A DNA stretch of 22,497 bases, from assembly GCA_003248805.1 (NCBI GenBank), contig QFQY01000070.1, forward strand, positions 1 through 22,497, given 5' to 3'. Under the pieces are notes generated by a model, which worked only from the letters and a program-made list of their open reading frames with translations, made no database searches and was not told the DNA's origin. Positions 7,134-15,504 of this stretch are shown here, in pieces. Source of the stretch: Chelatococcus sp. GTDB lineage: Bacteria; Pseudomonadota; Alphaproteobacteria; Rhizobiales; Beijerinckiaceae. Position numbers and translations under genes: made by a program. Positions within the stretch are counted from its first letter, which is position 1, and each line of letters opens with the position of its first letter.

Positions 7134-7891
7134 GGCTCGCAGGCAAGATCGCGGTGGTCACGGGCGGCGGCTCCGGCATCGGCCGGGCGACCGCCGAGCG
7201 CTTCGCCGCCGAGGGCGCGCGCGTCGCCGTGGTCGACCGTGATCGCGACGGCGCGGCGCAGACCGTCGCGCAGATCCGCTCGGCCGGCGGCGAGGCCCTC
7301 GCCTTCGCATGCGACGTGGGGGATGCCGGTGCCGTCGACCAGACGGCGGCGGAAGTCCTCGAGCGCTTCGGAGGCGTGGACATCCTCGTCACCGCCGCGG
7401 GTTTCTCCTGCGGCGGCACCGTCGAGACGACGTCGGTCGCGGACTGGGATGCGGTCTTCCGCGCCAATGTCGGCGGCACATGGCTGTGGGCGCGGGCCGT
7501 GATCCCGTCGATGCGAGAGCGCGGCGGCGGCGCGATCGTGACGCTCGCCTCGCAACTCGCGCTGGCCGGCGGGCGCGGCAACAGCGCCTATATCGCCGCC
7601 AAGGGTGCGATCCTCAGCCTGACGCGGACGATGGCGCTCGATTTCGCCGCCGATGGCATCCGCGTGAACGCCATCGCACCGGGCGCCATCGACACGCCGA
7701 TGCTCCGGCGCAGTTTCGCCCGCCATGCCCATCCCGAGCCCGTGCGGGAGGCCTCGCGCAAGCGCCACGCGCTGCAGCGTTTCGGAACGGCGTCCGAGAT
7801 TGCCGAGGCCGCGCTCTATCTGGCGAGCGACGCCTCGTCCTTCACGACCGGGACGACGCTCGCCGTCGACGGAGGATGGCTCGCAGCATGA
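7130..7891 (+). CDS. Classical SDR-family oxidoreductase (NAD-preferring)
   Basis: This 253-aa short-chain dehydrogenase has every expected element: TGGGSGIG (11-18), Asp36 at the end of the second strand (suggesting NAD over NADP), Asn113, Ser141, Tyr154 and Lys158 (YIAAK), and a C-terminal TTGTTLAVDGGW. It probably oxidises a secondary alcohol or reduces a ketone. FabG-like sequences are the usual best match for such proteins, but the catabolic context makes a fatty-acid role unlikely. A small difference is VTAAG in place of NNAG at about 87-91. It sits between the epimerase and the flavoprotein with 4-bp overlaps on both sides, so the three are almost surely one translationally coupled unit. 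Substrate unknown. Confidence 0.9.
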   Translation: MRLAGKIAVVTGGGSGIGRATAERFAAEGARVAVVDRDRDGAAQTVAQIRSAGGEALAFACDVGDAGAVDQTAAEVLERFGGVDILVTAAGFSCGGTVETTSVADWDAVFRANVGGTWLWARAVIPSMRERGGGAIVTLASQLALAGGRGNSAYIAAKGAILSLTRTMALDFAADGIRVNAIAPGAIDTPMLRRSFARHAHPEPVREASRKRHALQRFGTASEIAEAALYLASDASSFTTGTTLAVDGGWLAA

Positions 7892-9321
7892 CCCAGACGA
7901 CCGCTCCCGAAGGCCTCGAAAGCCTCGCCCGCCGTGTCCGAGACGATCTCGGCCGGATCGCCCATCCGCAGATGCCTTGGCTGACACCGCGCAGGACGCC
8001 GGCCGGCGACGAGGCTCTGGACGTCGCCATCGTCGGCGGCGGGCAGTGCGGTCTCGCCGCCGCCTTCGGGCTGATGCGCTCGAAGGTCGACAACATCCTC
8101 GTGCTCGACCAGGCGCCGCGCGACCGCGAGGGGCCGTGGCGGACCTATGCGCGGATGCATACGCTGCGCAGCCCGAAGGACTTCACCGGCCCCGACCTCG
8201 ATATTCCGAGCCTGACCTACCAGTCCTGGCACGAGGCCCGCTTCGGCAAAGAGAGCTGGGCCGATCTCGACCTGATTCCGAAGGAGCTCTGGGCGGATTA
8301 CCTGCTGTGGTATCGCGAGGTGCTGGGCATCCCGGTCCGTAACGAGGTCGAGGTCGTCGACATCGCTCCGTCCGGCGATCTTCTCGCCCTGACGCTGCGC
8401 CGTGGCGACGGAGGCACCGAGACCCGCCATGCTCGCAAGGTCGTGCTCGCGACCGGGCAGGAGGGCATGGGCGGCTGGGCGATGCCGGCGCCGCTCGACT
8501 CGCTGCCGCGTCGTCTCTGCGTCCAGGCGGCAGAGCCGATCGACTTCGCCGCGCTCGAGGGCAAGTCCGTCATCGTGATCGGTGCCGGCGCGTCGGCCTT
8601 CGACAATGCCGCCGCCGCCATCGAGGCCGGGGCCTCCGATGTCCGCCTGCTCTGCCGCAGGCTGGAGCCGCAGCTCGTCCAGCCCTATCGCTGGCTGACC
8701 TTCCGCGGCTTCCTGCGCCATTTCTCCGAGCTCGACGACATGTGGCGCTGGCGCTTCATGAACGTGATCCTCGGGCTGCGCGAGGCCTTCCCGCAGCACA
8801 CCTATGACCGCTGCGCCATGCATCCGAATTTCCGCGTCACCAGCGGCGCGGCCGTCACCGGCGCATCGGTGGAGGGCGATCATGCGCGCCTCGTAACGCC
8901 CGCCGGCAGCTTCGAGGCCGATTTCGTCATCGTGGCGACCGGCATCGCGATGGACTTCGCGGCCCGTCCGGAGCTCGCGCGCTTCCACGACAACATCGCG
9001 ACCTGGGCCGATCGCTATGCGCCGCCCGCCGAGGAACGGAACGAGCGTCTCGGAGGCTTCCCCTATCTCGCGGACGACTACGCCTTCGTGGAACGCGAGG
9101 CCGGCAGGACGCCGTGGATCCGCGACGTCCACCTGTTCTCCATCGCGTCGACGATGAGCTTCGGTGCCTCCGGCTCCTCGATCAACGCGATGACCACCGC
9201 GATTCCGAAACTGGTGCACGGCATCACGCGCGGCCTGTTCCGCGACGATGTCGAGCAGCACTGGGCGTCGCTGCTGGCCTATGACGTGCCGCAGGCGATC
9301 ATCAAGGACGCCGCGGCATGA
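7888..9321 (+). CDS. FAD/NAD(P)-binding oxidoreductase, flavin monooxygenase-like
   Basis: This 477-aa protein has two dinucleotide-binding folds: an FAD site at residues 48-58 (IVGGGQCG) after a ~45-aa N-terminal extension, and an NAD(P) site at 230-237 (VIGAGASA). ATG motifs at 188-190 (VLATGQ) and again near 356 (VIVATG) are typical of class-B-like flavoproteins. This suggests an NADPH-dependent monooxygenase acting on the substrate brought in by the adjoining ABC importer. The Baeyer-Villiger fingerprint FxGxxxHxxxW/Y is not recognisable between the two folds; that region ends in PIDFAALEGKSV without the usual His. So it may be an oxidase or N-hydroxylase-like relative rather than a true Baeyer-Villiger enzyme. 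The start is fixed by the ATGA overlap with the SDR stop. No membrane segment is seen. Confidence 0.85.
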   Translation: MTQTTAPEGLESLARRVRDDLGRIAHPQMPWLTPRRTPAGDEALDVAIVGGGQCGLAAAFGLMRSKVDNILVLDQAPRDREGPWRTYARMHTLRSPKDFTGPDLDIPSLTYQSWHEARFGKESWADLDLIPKELWADYLLWYREVLGIPVRNEVEVVDIAPSGDLLALTLRRGDGGTETRHARKVVLATGQEGMGGWAMPAPLDSLPRRLCVQAAEPIDFAALEGKSVIVIGAGASAFDNAAAAIEAGASDVRLLCRRLEPQLVQPYRWLTFRGFLRHFSELDDMWRWRFMNVILGLREAFPQHTYDRCAMHPNFRVTSGAAVTGASVEGDHARLVTPAGSFEADFVIVATGIAMDFAARPELARFHDNIATWADRYAPPAEERNERLGGFPYLADDYAFVEREAGRTPWIRDVHLFSIASTMSFGASGSSINAMTTAIPKLVHGITRGLFRDDVEQHWASLLAYDVPQAIIKDAAA

Positions 9322-9424
9322 GGTTGCTACGGTACGTGGATTGCTTCGAGGGGGGCGACCACCTGCCGTCGGCCGCAGCAGGACGCATTCGTCAGTCTTC
9401 GCCTTAATGAGGAGATAAGGTGCC

Positions 9425-11059
9425 ATGAACGACCAGTCACACACAGCCGGACGCGCCCGATGGGTTCTCGGAGCGCTGGCCGCGATCGCGCTCAGCACCT
9501 CGTCCCACGCGGTGCTCGCGCAGACCCGCGCCGAAACCCTGCGCCACGTCACCGGCGCCGCCATCAACACGCTCGACCCGAACATCCCCGGCTCGACGCG
9601 CGAGGCCTTCGGCCTGTCCCTGCTGACCTATGATCGCCTGCTCTCCTTCGGGAAGAAGCAGCTCGACGGGAAATGGGTCTTCGATCTCGACACCTTCAAG
9701 CCGGAGCTGGCCGAGAGCTATACGGTCAGCCCCGACGGGCTGAAGATCACCTTCAAGCTGCGCAAGGACGCCAAGTTCCACGACGGCACGCCGGTGACGG
9801 CCGACGACGTGAAGTGGTCGCTCGACCGCGCCGTGACCGCGAACGTGCTCGGCAAGGGCCAGCTGCTGACCGGCTCGCTCACCAGCGCCGACCAGTTCAA
9901 GGTCGTCGATCCCCACACCTTCGAGGTCACGCTGCCGAAGCCCGACAAGCTCGCGCTCGCCAACCTCGCCGTCGTCTATCCGGTGATCTTCAATTCGAAG
10001 CTCGCCAAGTCGCACGCCACCGCCGACGACCCGTGGGCGCTGAACTGGCTCAAGGAGAACACCGCCGGCTCCGGCGCCTACATCATCGAGAGCTACAAGC
10101 CCGGCGAGACCACGATCCTGCGCCGCAACCCCGACTGGAACCGCGGCTCGGCCGAGAAGCCGGCGAGCTTCAAGCGCATCATCACCCAGACGATCCCCGA
10201 GGCCGCCACCCGCGCCAACCTCGTCGAGAAGGGCGACGCCGACATCGTCATCGACCTGCAGGCGACCGACGCGGCGGATCTCGAGAAGAAGGGCAAGCTC
10301 AAGGTCATCTCGACCCCGCAATACAACGCGATCACCTTCGTCTCGTTCAACAACCAGATGCCGCCCTTCGACAAGCTCGAGGTGCGCAAGGCGATCGCCT
10401 ACGCCCTGCCCTACGAGGACATGTTCAAGGCGGCCCTGTTCGGGCGCGGCAAGCCGCTCTACGGCGCGACCTGGGCGGACGGCAAGGCGCCGACCGGCGA
10501 GGTCTTCCCGATCCCGCAGCCGGTCAAGACCGACCTGGCCGAAGCCAAGAAGCTGCTGGCGGCCGCCGGCTTCCCGGACGGGTTCTCGACCACCTTCTCC
10601 TTCAATGTCGGCCAGGCCGGCACGGCCGAGCCGATGGCCGCCCTGCTGAAGGAATCTCTGGCGAAGATCGGCATCAAGGTCGACATCCAGAAGCTGCCCG
10701 ACGCGCAGATGTCGACGCTGATCAACGAGAAGAAGGTGCCGTTCTTCACCGAGGGCATCGTCGCCTGGCTGCCCTCGATGGATTACTTCTATCGCAACTT
10801 CTATATCGGCCCGATCCGCTGGAACTATGCCTCGCTGAACGATCCGAAGATCACCGAATGGGCCCAGGCCGCCCGCTTCGAGCCCGACGCGGCGAAATAC
10901 GCCGCCTATGGCAAGGAGCTGAACACCCGGCATTTCGAGCTGATGCCGCAGATTCCGCTCTGGCAGCCCTCGCAGGATGCCGTCATGGCGGCCAATATCG
11001 ACGGCTATGTCTACCAGTTCCACCGCCAGATCGACTTCCGCGACCTGAGCCGGAAGTGA
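9425..11059 (+). CDS. ABC transporter substrate-binding protein, family 5 (peptide/opine type)
   Basis: This 544-aa protein belongs to the DppA/OppA-type periplasmic binding proteins (SBP family 5). Residues 1-32 form a signal peptide: Arg10/Arg12, a hydrophobic core, and a probable cut after Val-Leu-Ala at 32/33. Family features follow: NTLDPNIPGS near the mature N-terminus, KLRKDAKFHDGTPVTADDV, and a C-terminal MPQIPLW. No lipobox is seen, so it should be a free periplasmic protein. GAGGAG lies about 10 nt before the ATG. The gene starts 103 bp after the flavoprotein and precedes two permeases and a double ATPase, making a complete importer. Members bind peptides, opines, nickel or glycosides, so the ligand cannot be told from the sequence; the neighbouring enzymes suggest a small amide- or ring-containing molecule. 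Confidence 0.93.
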   Translation: MNDQSHTAGRARWVLGALAAIALSTSSHAVLAQTRAETLRHVTGAAINTLDPNIPGSTREAFGLSLLTYDRLLSFGKKQLDGKWVFDLDTFKPELAESYTVSPDGLKITFKLRKDAKFHDGTPVTADDVKWSLDRAVTANVLGKGQLLTGSLTSADQFKVVDPHTFEVTLPKPDKLALANLAVVYPVIFNSKLAKSHATADDPWALNWLKENTAGSGAYIIESYKPGETTILRRNPDWNRGSAEKPASFKRIITQTIPEAATRANLVEKGDADIVIDLQATDAADLEKKGKLKVISTPQYNAITFVSFNNQMPPFDKLEVRKAIAYALPYEDMFKAALFGRGKPLYGATWADGKAPTGEVFPIPQPVKTDLAEAKKLLAAAGFPDGFSTTFSFNVGQAGTAEPMAALLKESLAKIGIKVDIQKLPDAQMSTLINEKKVPFFTEGIVAWLPSMDYFYRNFYIGPIRWNYASLNDPKITEWAQAARFEPDAAKYAAYGKELNTRHFELMPQIPLWQPSQDAVMAANIDGYVYQFHRQIDFRDLSRK

Positions 11060-11078
11060 GAACCTGACCCGTCATCGC

Positions 11079-11104
11079 CCTCCGCCCGCTCTCGCGGGCG
11101 GAGG
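11079..11104 (+). promoter_or_regulatory. Strong hairpin between binding-protein and permease genes
   Basis: A perfect 11-bp GC-rich stem (CCTCCGCCCGC / GCGGGCGGAGG) with a TCTC loop lies 19 bp after the binding-protein stop and 18 bp before the permease start. No T-run follows, so it is unlikely to be a full rho-independent terminator. Hairpins at this place in importer operons are known to protect the upstream mRNA from 3' decay and to reduce readthrough. This lets the binding protein be made in excess over the membrane parts. Confidence 0.6.
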
Positions 11105-11122
11105 AATTCAACACGGCACCGG

Positions 11123-12154
11123 ATGTCCCAGTTCTCCATCACCGCAAGACGTGCCGGACGACGCTTCCTGTCGTCGCTGCCGGCGCTGTTCGGCGTCCTC
11201 GTCTTCACCTTCCTGCTGATGCGCGTGCTGCCGGGTGACCCGGCGGTGTTCTTCGCCTCCGGCCCAACGGCCGGAAAGGAGGAGATCGAGCTCATCCGCA
11301 AGCAGATGGGGCTGGACCGGCCCGTGCCCGAGCAACTCCTGCGCTATCTCGGTGATGTCGGAACCGGCAATCTCGGCCGCTCGATGACGACCGGCCAGCC
11401 GGTGCTGGCGGATCTGAAGGGCCGGCTGCCGGCCTCCCTCGAACTGACCTTCTCGGCGCTCCTGATCGCGCTCCTGACCGCGGTGCCGCTCGGCGTCGCG
11501 GCTGCGTTGAGGCCGGGCTCGCTCGTCGACCACGCCGTGCGCTTCCTCTGCGCGCTCGGCGTCTGCGTGCCGACCTTCGTCTCCGGACTGCTGCTGATCT
11601 ACGCCTTCTACTACGTCCTCGGCCTCGCCCCGGACCCGACCGGGCGGGTCGACATCTTCACCTCTCTGCCGCCGACCGTGACCGGCTTCCTGCTGATCGA
11701 CTTCGCCCTGGCCGGCGACTGGGAAGGCTGGCGTGCGGCGGCCGGCCAGCTCGTGCTGCCGGCGCTGACAATGGCGCTCTTCGTCGTCGCGCCGCTCGCG
11801 CGCATCACCCGGGCCTCGATGCTGTCCTCGCTCGGCAGCGATTTCGTGCGCACCGCCCGCTCGCTCGGCCTGCCGCGCCGCAAGATCATCGCGACCTATG
11901 CGCTGCGCAACGCGATCCTGCCCGTGCTGACCATCGCCGGCATCGTGTTCTCGACCATGCTCGGCGCGAACGTGCTGGTCGAGAAGGTGTTCTCCTGGCC
12001 GGGCGTCGCCTCCTACGCGCTCGATGCGCTGCTCGCCTCCGACTACGCTCCCGTACAGGGCTTCGTTCTGCTGATGGCTTTCATCTTCGTCCTCGTGAAC
12101 CTGACCGTGGATATCCTCTACGGCATCGCCGATCCGCGGGTGTCGGTCGAATGA
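11123..12154 (+). CDS. ABC transporter permease, DppB/OppB type
   Basis: This 343-aa inner-membrane permease forms half of the import channel. It starts with a short basic segment and a first membrane helix near residues 17-36, followed by the typical RVLPGDPAVFFASGP periplasmic loop. More hydrophobic helices follow at roughly 105-130, 140-165, 210-230, 270-290 and 310-335. The cytoplasmic EAA-like coupling loop is at ARSLGLPRRKIIATYALRNA, which contacts the ATPase. It lies after the binding-protein gene and the hairpin, and its stop overlaps the next permease start by 4 bp. The ribosome-binding site before this ATG is poor (only CACCGG nearby), which may lower its expression relative to the binding protein. 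Confidence 0.93.
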   Translation: MSQFSITARRAGRRFLSSLPALFGVLVFTFLLMRVLPGDPAVFFASGPTAGKEEIELIRKQMGLDRPVPEQLLRYLGDVGTGNLGRSMTTGQPVLADLKGRLPASLELTFSALLIALLTAVPLGVAAALRPGSLVDHAVRFLCALGVCVPTFVSGLLLIYAFYYVLGLAPDPTGRVDIFTSLPPTVTGFLLIDFALAGDWEGWRAAAGQLVLPALTMALFVVAPLARITRASMLSSLGSDFVRTARSLGLPRRKIIATYALRNAILPVLTIAGIVFSTMLGANVLVEKVFSWPGVASYALDALLASDYAPVQGFVLLMAFIFVLVNLTVDILYGIADPRVSVE

Positions 12155-12999
12155 GCACGGCAACGCTTCGCCATGTCGGCTGGGTGCTGCGCGGCAACCC
12201 GGTCACCGCCGTCGCCGCGGCCGGCGCGGCCCTGCTGTGCCTGCTCGCGGTCATCGGCCCCTCGATCGTGCCTTACGATCCCGTCGCCTCCGACGTGCCG
12301 AGCGCGCTGCAGCCGCCGAGCTGGGCTCACTGGGCGGGCACCGACCAGCTCGGCCGGGACGTGTTCAGCCGCCTCGTCGTCGCGACCCGGCTCGACCTCG
12401 CCATCGCGGCCTCGGCCGTGACGCTCTCCTTCGCGATCGGTGCCGTGGTCGGCGCGCTGTGCGGCTATATCGGCGGCCGGCTCGACCGCACCGTGGGCCG
12501 GTTCGTCGACGTGCTGATGGCCTTCCCGCTCTTCGTCCTGGCCATGGCGATGGTGGCGGCGCTCGGCAACCGGGTCGAGAACATCGTGATCGCGACCGCG
12601 ATCATCAACCTGCCCTTCTACATCCGCTTTGCGCGGGCCGAGGTGAATGTGCGGCGCAATCTCGGCTGGGTCGAGGCGGCGCGCGCCTGCGGCGACTCTC
12701 ACCTGTCGGTGGTGCTGCGCTTCCTGCTGCCGAACGTGCTGCCGGCGATGGCCGTGCAGGTTTCGCTCAATCTCGGCTGGGCCATTCTCAATGCGGCGGG
12801 CCTCTCCTTCATCGGCCTCGGCGTCAAGCCGCCGACGCCCGAATGGGGCATCATGGTCGCCGAAGGCGCGCGCTTCATCTCGACCGGCAAATGGTGGCTC
12901 GTCACCTTCCCCGGGCTGGCGCTGATGCTGACGGTGCTGTGCTTCAACCTGCTCGGCGATGGGCTGCGCGACATTCTCGACCCCCGGATGCGCACGTGA
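12151..12999 (+). CDS. ABC transporter permease, DppC/OppC type
   Basis: This 282-aa permease is the second channel subunit. It has the OppC/DppC form: a first helix near 22-42, the PYDPVASDVPSALQPPSW segment, HWAGTDQLGRDVFSRLVVATR before the next helices, the coupling loop around EAARACGDSHLSVVLRFLLP, and GLSFIGLGVKPPTPEWGIM near the C-terminus. About six membrane segments are visible. It is coupled to the upstream permease by ATGA and to the ATPase by GTGA, so the three membrane-complex genes are tightly linked. It should sit in the inner membrane paired with the 343-aa permease. Confidence 0.94.
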   Translation: MSTATLRHVGWVLRGNPVTAVAAAGAALLCLLAVIGPSIVPYDPVASDVPSALQPPSWAHWAGTDQLGRDVFSRLVVATRLDLAIAASAVTLSFAIGAVVGALCGYIGGRLDRTVGRFVDVLMAFPLFVLAMAMVAALGNRVENIVIATAIINLPFYIRFARAEVNVRRNLGWVEAARACGDSHLSVVLRFLLPNVLPAMAVQVSLNLGWAILNAAGLSFIGLGVKPPTPEWGIMVAEGARFISTGKWWLVTFPGLALMLTVLCFNLLGDGLRDILDPRMRT

Positions 13000-14645
13000 C
13001 CGAAGCAGCTTCCATCCTCGCGGTCGAGGATCTCCACGTCACCTTCTCGACACGGCGCGGGCCGGTCGAGGCCGTGCGCGGGGTCGACCTTGCGCTCGCG
13101 CCGGGGCAGACCCTCGGCATCGTCGGCGAATCCGGCTCGGGCAAGTCCGTCACGGCCTTCGCCATCGCGAGCCTGCTCGACGCGGCCGGCCGCATCGCCA
13201 AGGGCCGCATCCTGTTCCGGGGCGAGGACATCAGCCGCTACTCGGCGCGGAAGATGCGGGCGCTGCACGGCGCCGCGATCTCGGTGATCTTCCAGAACCC
13301 GCGCGCGGCGCTGAACCCGATCCGCACGGTCGGTCTCCAGATCGCCGATGCGCTGCGCGCCCATGGCTCGCTGTCGGACGGGGAAGCGCGCGCCAAGGCG
13401 CTCGACCTGCTGAAGACCGTGCGCATCCGTGATCCGGAGAAGCGGCTCGACGCCTATCCGCACGAGCTCTCCGGCGGCATGTGCCAGCGCGTGATGATCG
13501 CCATGGCGATCGCCTGCGAGCCGGCGCTGCTGATCGCCGACGAGCCGACGACCGGCCTCGACGTCACCACGCAGAAGACCGTGATGGACCTGATCGCGGG
13601 CATCGCCGCCGAGCGCAACATGGCGGTGATCCTGATCACCCACGATCTCGGCCTGGCGGCCGAATACTGCCAGGACGTCGTCGTCATGGAGCAGGGCCGC
13701 ATCGTCGAGCGCGCTCCGCCGGCGCGGCTGTTCGCGGCCCCGCAGCATCCCTATACGAAGCGCCTCGTCGCCGCCTCGCCGACACCGACCTCGACGGTCG
13801 AGGACCTCGTCGTCGATGGCGAGGAGCCGCTGCCCCCGGCCAGGCCGCGCGAGAAGCCCGCGCCGGGGACGCCGCTGCTGCTGGAGGTCCAGAAGCTCGT
13901 CAAGCGCTACGGCGCCGACACGACGGCCGTCGGCGGCGTCTCCTTCTCGATCTCGCGTGGCGAGAGCGTGGGGCTCGTGGGAGAATCGGGCTCGGGCAAG
14001 AGCACGATCTCGCGAATGATCTGCCGGCTCATCGACCAGAGCGAGGGCGAGATCCTTTTCGACGGCGAATCGATCGGCGCCATCCCGGCCAAGACCTTCC
14101 ACCGCTCGCCCTATCGCCAGCAGATCCAGATCGTCTTCCAGGATCCGCATGACAGCCTCAATCCGCGTTTCACCGCCTTCGACGCGATCGCGCACCCGCT
14201 GCATCGGCTCAGCACGCTTTCGGGCGAGGCGCTGCGCCGGCGCGTGCTCGACTGTGCCGAGAAGGTCGGGCTGCCGGCGAACCTGCTCGACCGCTTCCCG
14301 CACCAATTGTCGGGCGGACAGAAGGCGCGTGTCGGCATCGCGCGGGCGATTTCGGTCTCGCCGCGCCTGCTCGTGCTCGACGAGCCGACCGCGGCGCTCG
14401 ATGTCTCCGTGCAGGCGGTCACCCTGCAACTGCTCGAGAGGCTGCGGCGGGAGGAGGGCCTCGCCTTCCTGTTCGTCAGCCACGACCTCAACGTCGTGCG
14501 CATGATGTGCGAGCGGACGATCGTCCTGCAGAACGGCCATATCGTCGAGGAGGGAGAGAGCCGGCAGCTCTTCGATGCTCCGGAGGCGGCCTATACGCGG
14601 CAATTGCTGGCCGCGATCCCCAAGCCCCTCGCGCAGGGCGTCTGA
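12996..14645 (+). CDS. Double ABC ATPase (DppD-DppF fusion type)
   Basis: This 549-aa cytoplasmic protein holds two complete nucleotide-binding domains and powers the importer alone. Domain 1 has a Walker A at 44-51 (GESGSGKS), Q-loop Gln100, signature LSGGM at 158-162 followed by Cys-Gln-Arg, Walker B with ADEPTTG at 181-187, and the switch His216. After the HPYTKRLVAA oligopeptide-type tail and a Pro-rich linker (~262-292), domain 2 has a Walker A at 329-336, LSGGQ at 438-442, LLVLDEP at 458-464 and His496. Many such transporters use two separate proteins; the fused form is common in Alphaproteobacteria. The start is GTG at 12996, overlapping the permease stop as GTGA; the frame is open upstream, but that part overlaps the permease gene. 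It is the last gene of the module. Confidence 0.93.
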   Translation: MTEAASILAVEDLHVTFSTRRGPVEAVRGVDLALAPGQTLGIVGESGSGKSVTAFAIASLLDAAGRIAKGRILFRGEDISRYSARKMRALHGAAISVIFQNPRAALNPIRTVGLQIADALRAHGSLSDGEARAKALDLLKTVRIRDPEKRLDAYPHELSGGMCQRVMIAMAIACEPALLIADEPTTGLDVTTQKTVMDLIAGIAAERNMAVILITHDLGLAAEYCQDVVVMEQGRIVERAPPARLFAAPQHPYTKRLVAASPTPTSTVEDLVVDGEEPLPPARPREKPAPGTPLLLEVQKLVKRYGADTTAVGGVSFSISRGESVGLVGESGSGKSTISRMICRLIDQSEGEILFDGESIGAIPAKTFHRSPYRQQIQIVFQDPHDSLNPRFTAFDAIAHPLHRLSTLSGEALRRRVLDCAEKVGLPANLLDRFPHQLSGGQKARVGIARAISVSPRLLVLDEPTAALDVSVQAVTLQLLERLRREEGLAFLFVSHDLNVVRMMCERTIVLQNGHIVEEGESRQLFDAPEAAYTRQLLAAIPKPLAQGV

Positions 14646-14673
14646 CGCAGACGCCGCTGCGCCCGCCGCCGGA

Positions 14674-15486
14674 TCAAAAGGCGATCCGCATCCCGTCATA
14701 GGCCGGCTCGATATGGGCCGGCAGCGAGGCGGCAAGCGTCGCGTAGTCGAGATCGCTGTGCAGATTGGTGAGCACCGCGCGGCGCGGCGCCAGTTCCTCG
14801 ATCGCGGCCAGTGCCTGGTCGAGGTTGAAATGGCTCGGATGCGGGGTCGGCCGGAGGCAGTCGAGGATCAGGACGTCGAGCCCTGCGAGGCCTTCCTTGG
14901 CAGCCGGCGGGATGAGGCTGACATCCGGCGCATAGCCCAGCCCGCCGAAGCGGAAGGCGAGCGCCTCGTAGTCCGGCCCATGCTCCAGCCTGAGCGGCAA
15001 GGCCTCGATCACGCCGCCGGCGCCGGCGATGCTGACCGAATGGCCGGCCGTCAGCCGGTCCATATCCAGGATCGGCGGATAATGGCTGCCGGTGGGCGTC
15101 GCGAACAGATAGCCGAAGCGTGTGCGCAGCGAAGCTGCGGTCACCGGATCCGCATGGATCGCCACGCGGCGCCGGTTGTGCAGCACGAGCGCGCGCAGAT
15201 CGTCGATGCCGTGGGTGTGGTCGGCGTGATCGTGGGTGAAGAGCACGCCGTCCAGCGCCGTGACCTCCGCTTCGAGAAGCTGCTCGCGGAGGTCGGGAGA
15301 GGTATCGACCAGAACGCGCGTCGCGCCCTCCGGTCCGTCGCGGGTGACGAGCAGCGAGCAGCGACGTCGGCGGTTGCGCGAGTCCGCAGGATCGCACACG
15401 CCCCAGCCCGCCCCGGGGCGCGGGACTCCGCCGGAGGAACCGCAGCCCAGGATCGTGGCCGTGAATCGGGTCGCCTTAGAGCTCAT
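14674..15486 (-). CDS. MBL-fold metallo-hydrolase (PhnP-like)
   Basis: This 270-aa beta-lactamase-fold hydrolase has the metal motif THDHADH at 84-90 (His85, His87, Asp89, His90), followed by GIDDLR. Further likely ligands are His169, Asp209 (LILDCLR) and His243 (NLHSDLDY). The N-terminal LGCGSSGGVPRPG, followed by CDPAD and RNRRRRCS, matches the PhnP-like branch, which includes phosphoribosyl cyclic phosphodiesterases. A phosphonate role is not supported, because no phn genes are near. It is the last gene of the - strand housekeeping run, 18 bp after tatD, with a GGACGG element just before the ATG. It converges with the ABC ATPase gene, leaving only 28 bp between them. The true substrate is unknown. 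Confidence 0.88.
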   Translation of the reverse strand: MSSKATRFTATILGCGSSGGVPRPGAGWGVCDPADSRNRRRRCSLLVTRDGPEGATRVLVDTSPDLREQLLEAEVTALDGVLFTHDHADHTHGIDDLRALVLHNRRRVAIHADPVTAASLRTRFGYLFATPTGSHYPPILDMDRLTAGHSVSIAGAGGVIEALPLRLEHGPDYEALAFRFGGLGYAPDVSLIPPAAKEGLAGLDVLILDCLRPTPHPSHFNLDQALAAIEELAPRRAVLTNLHSDLDYATLAASLPAHIEPAYDGMRIAF

Positions 15487-15504
15487 GCCGTCCGGTGGCC
15501 TCCG

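Noticed and set aside
14669..14688. Possible terminator stem at the convergent gene ends
   Set aside because: Only a 6-bp stem with no T-run on either strand, and it overlaps coding sequence of the MBL gene.
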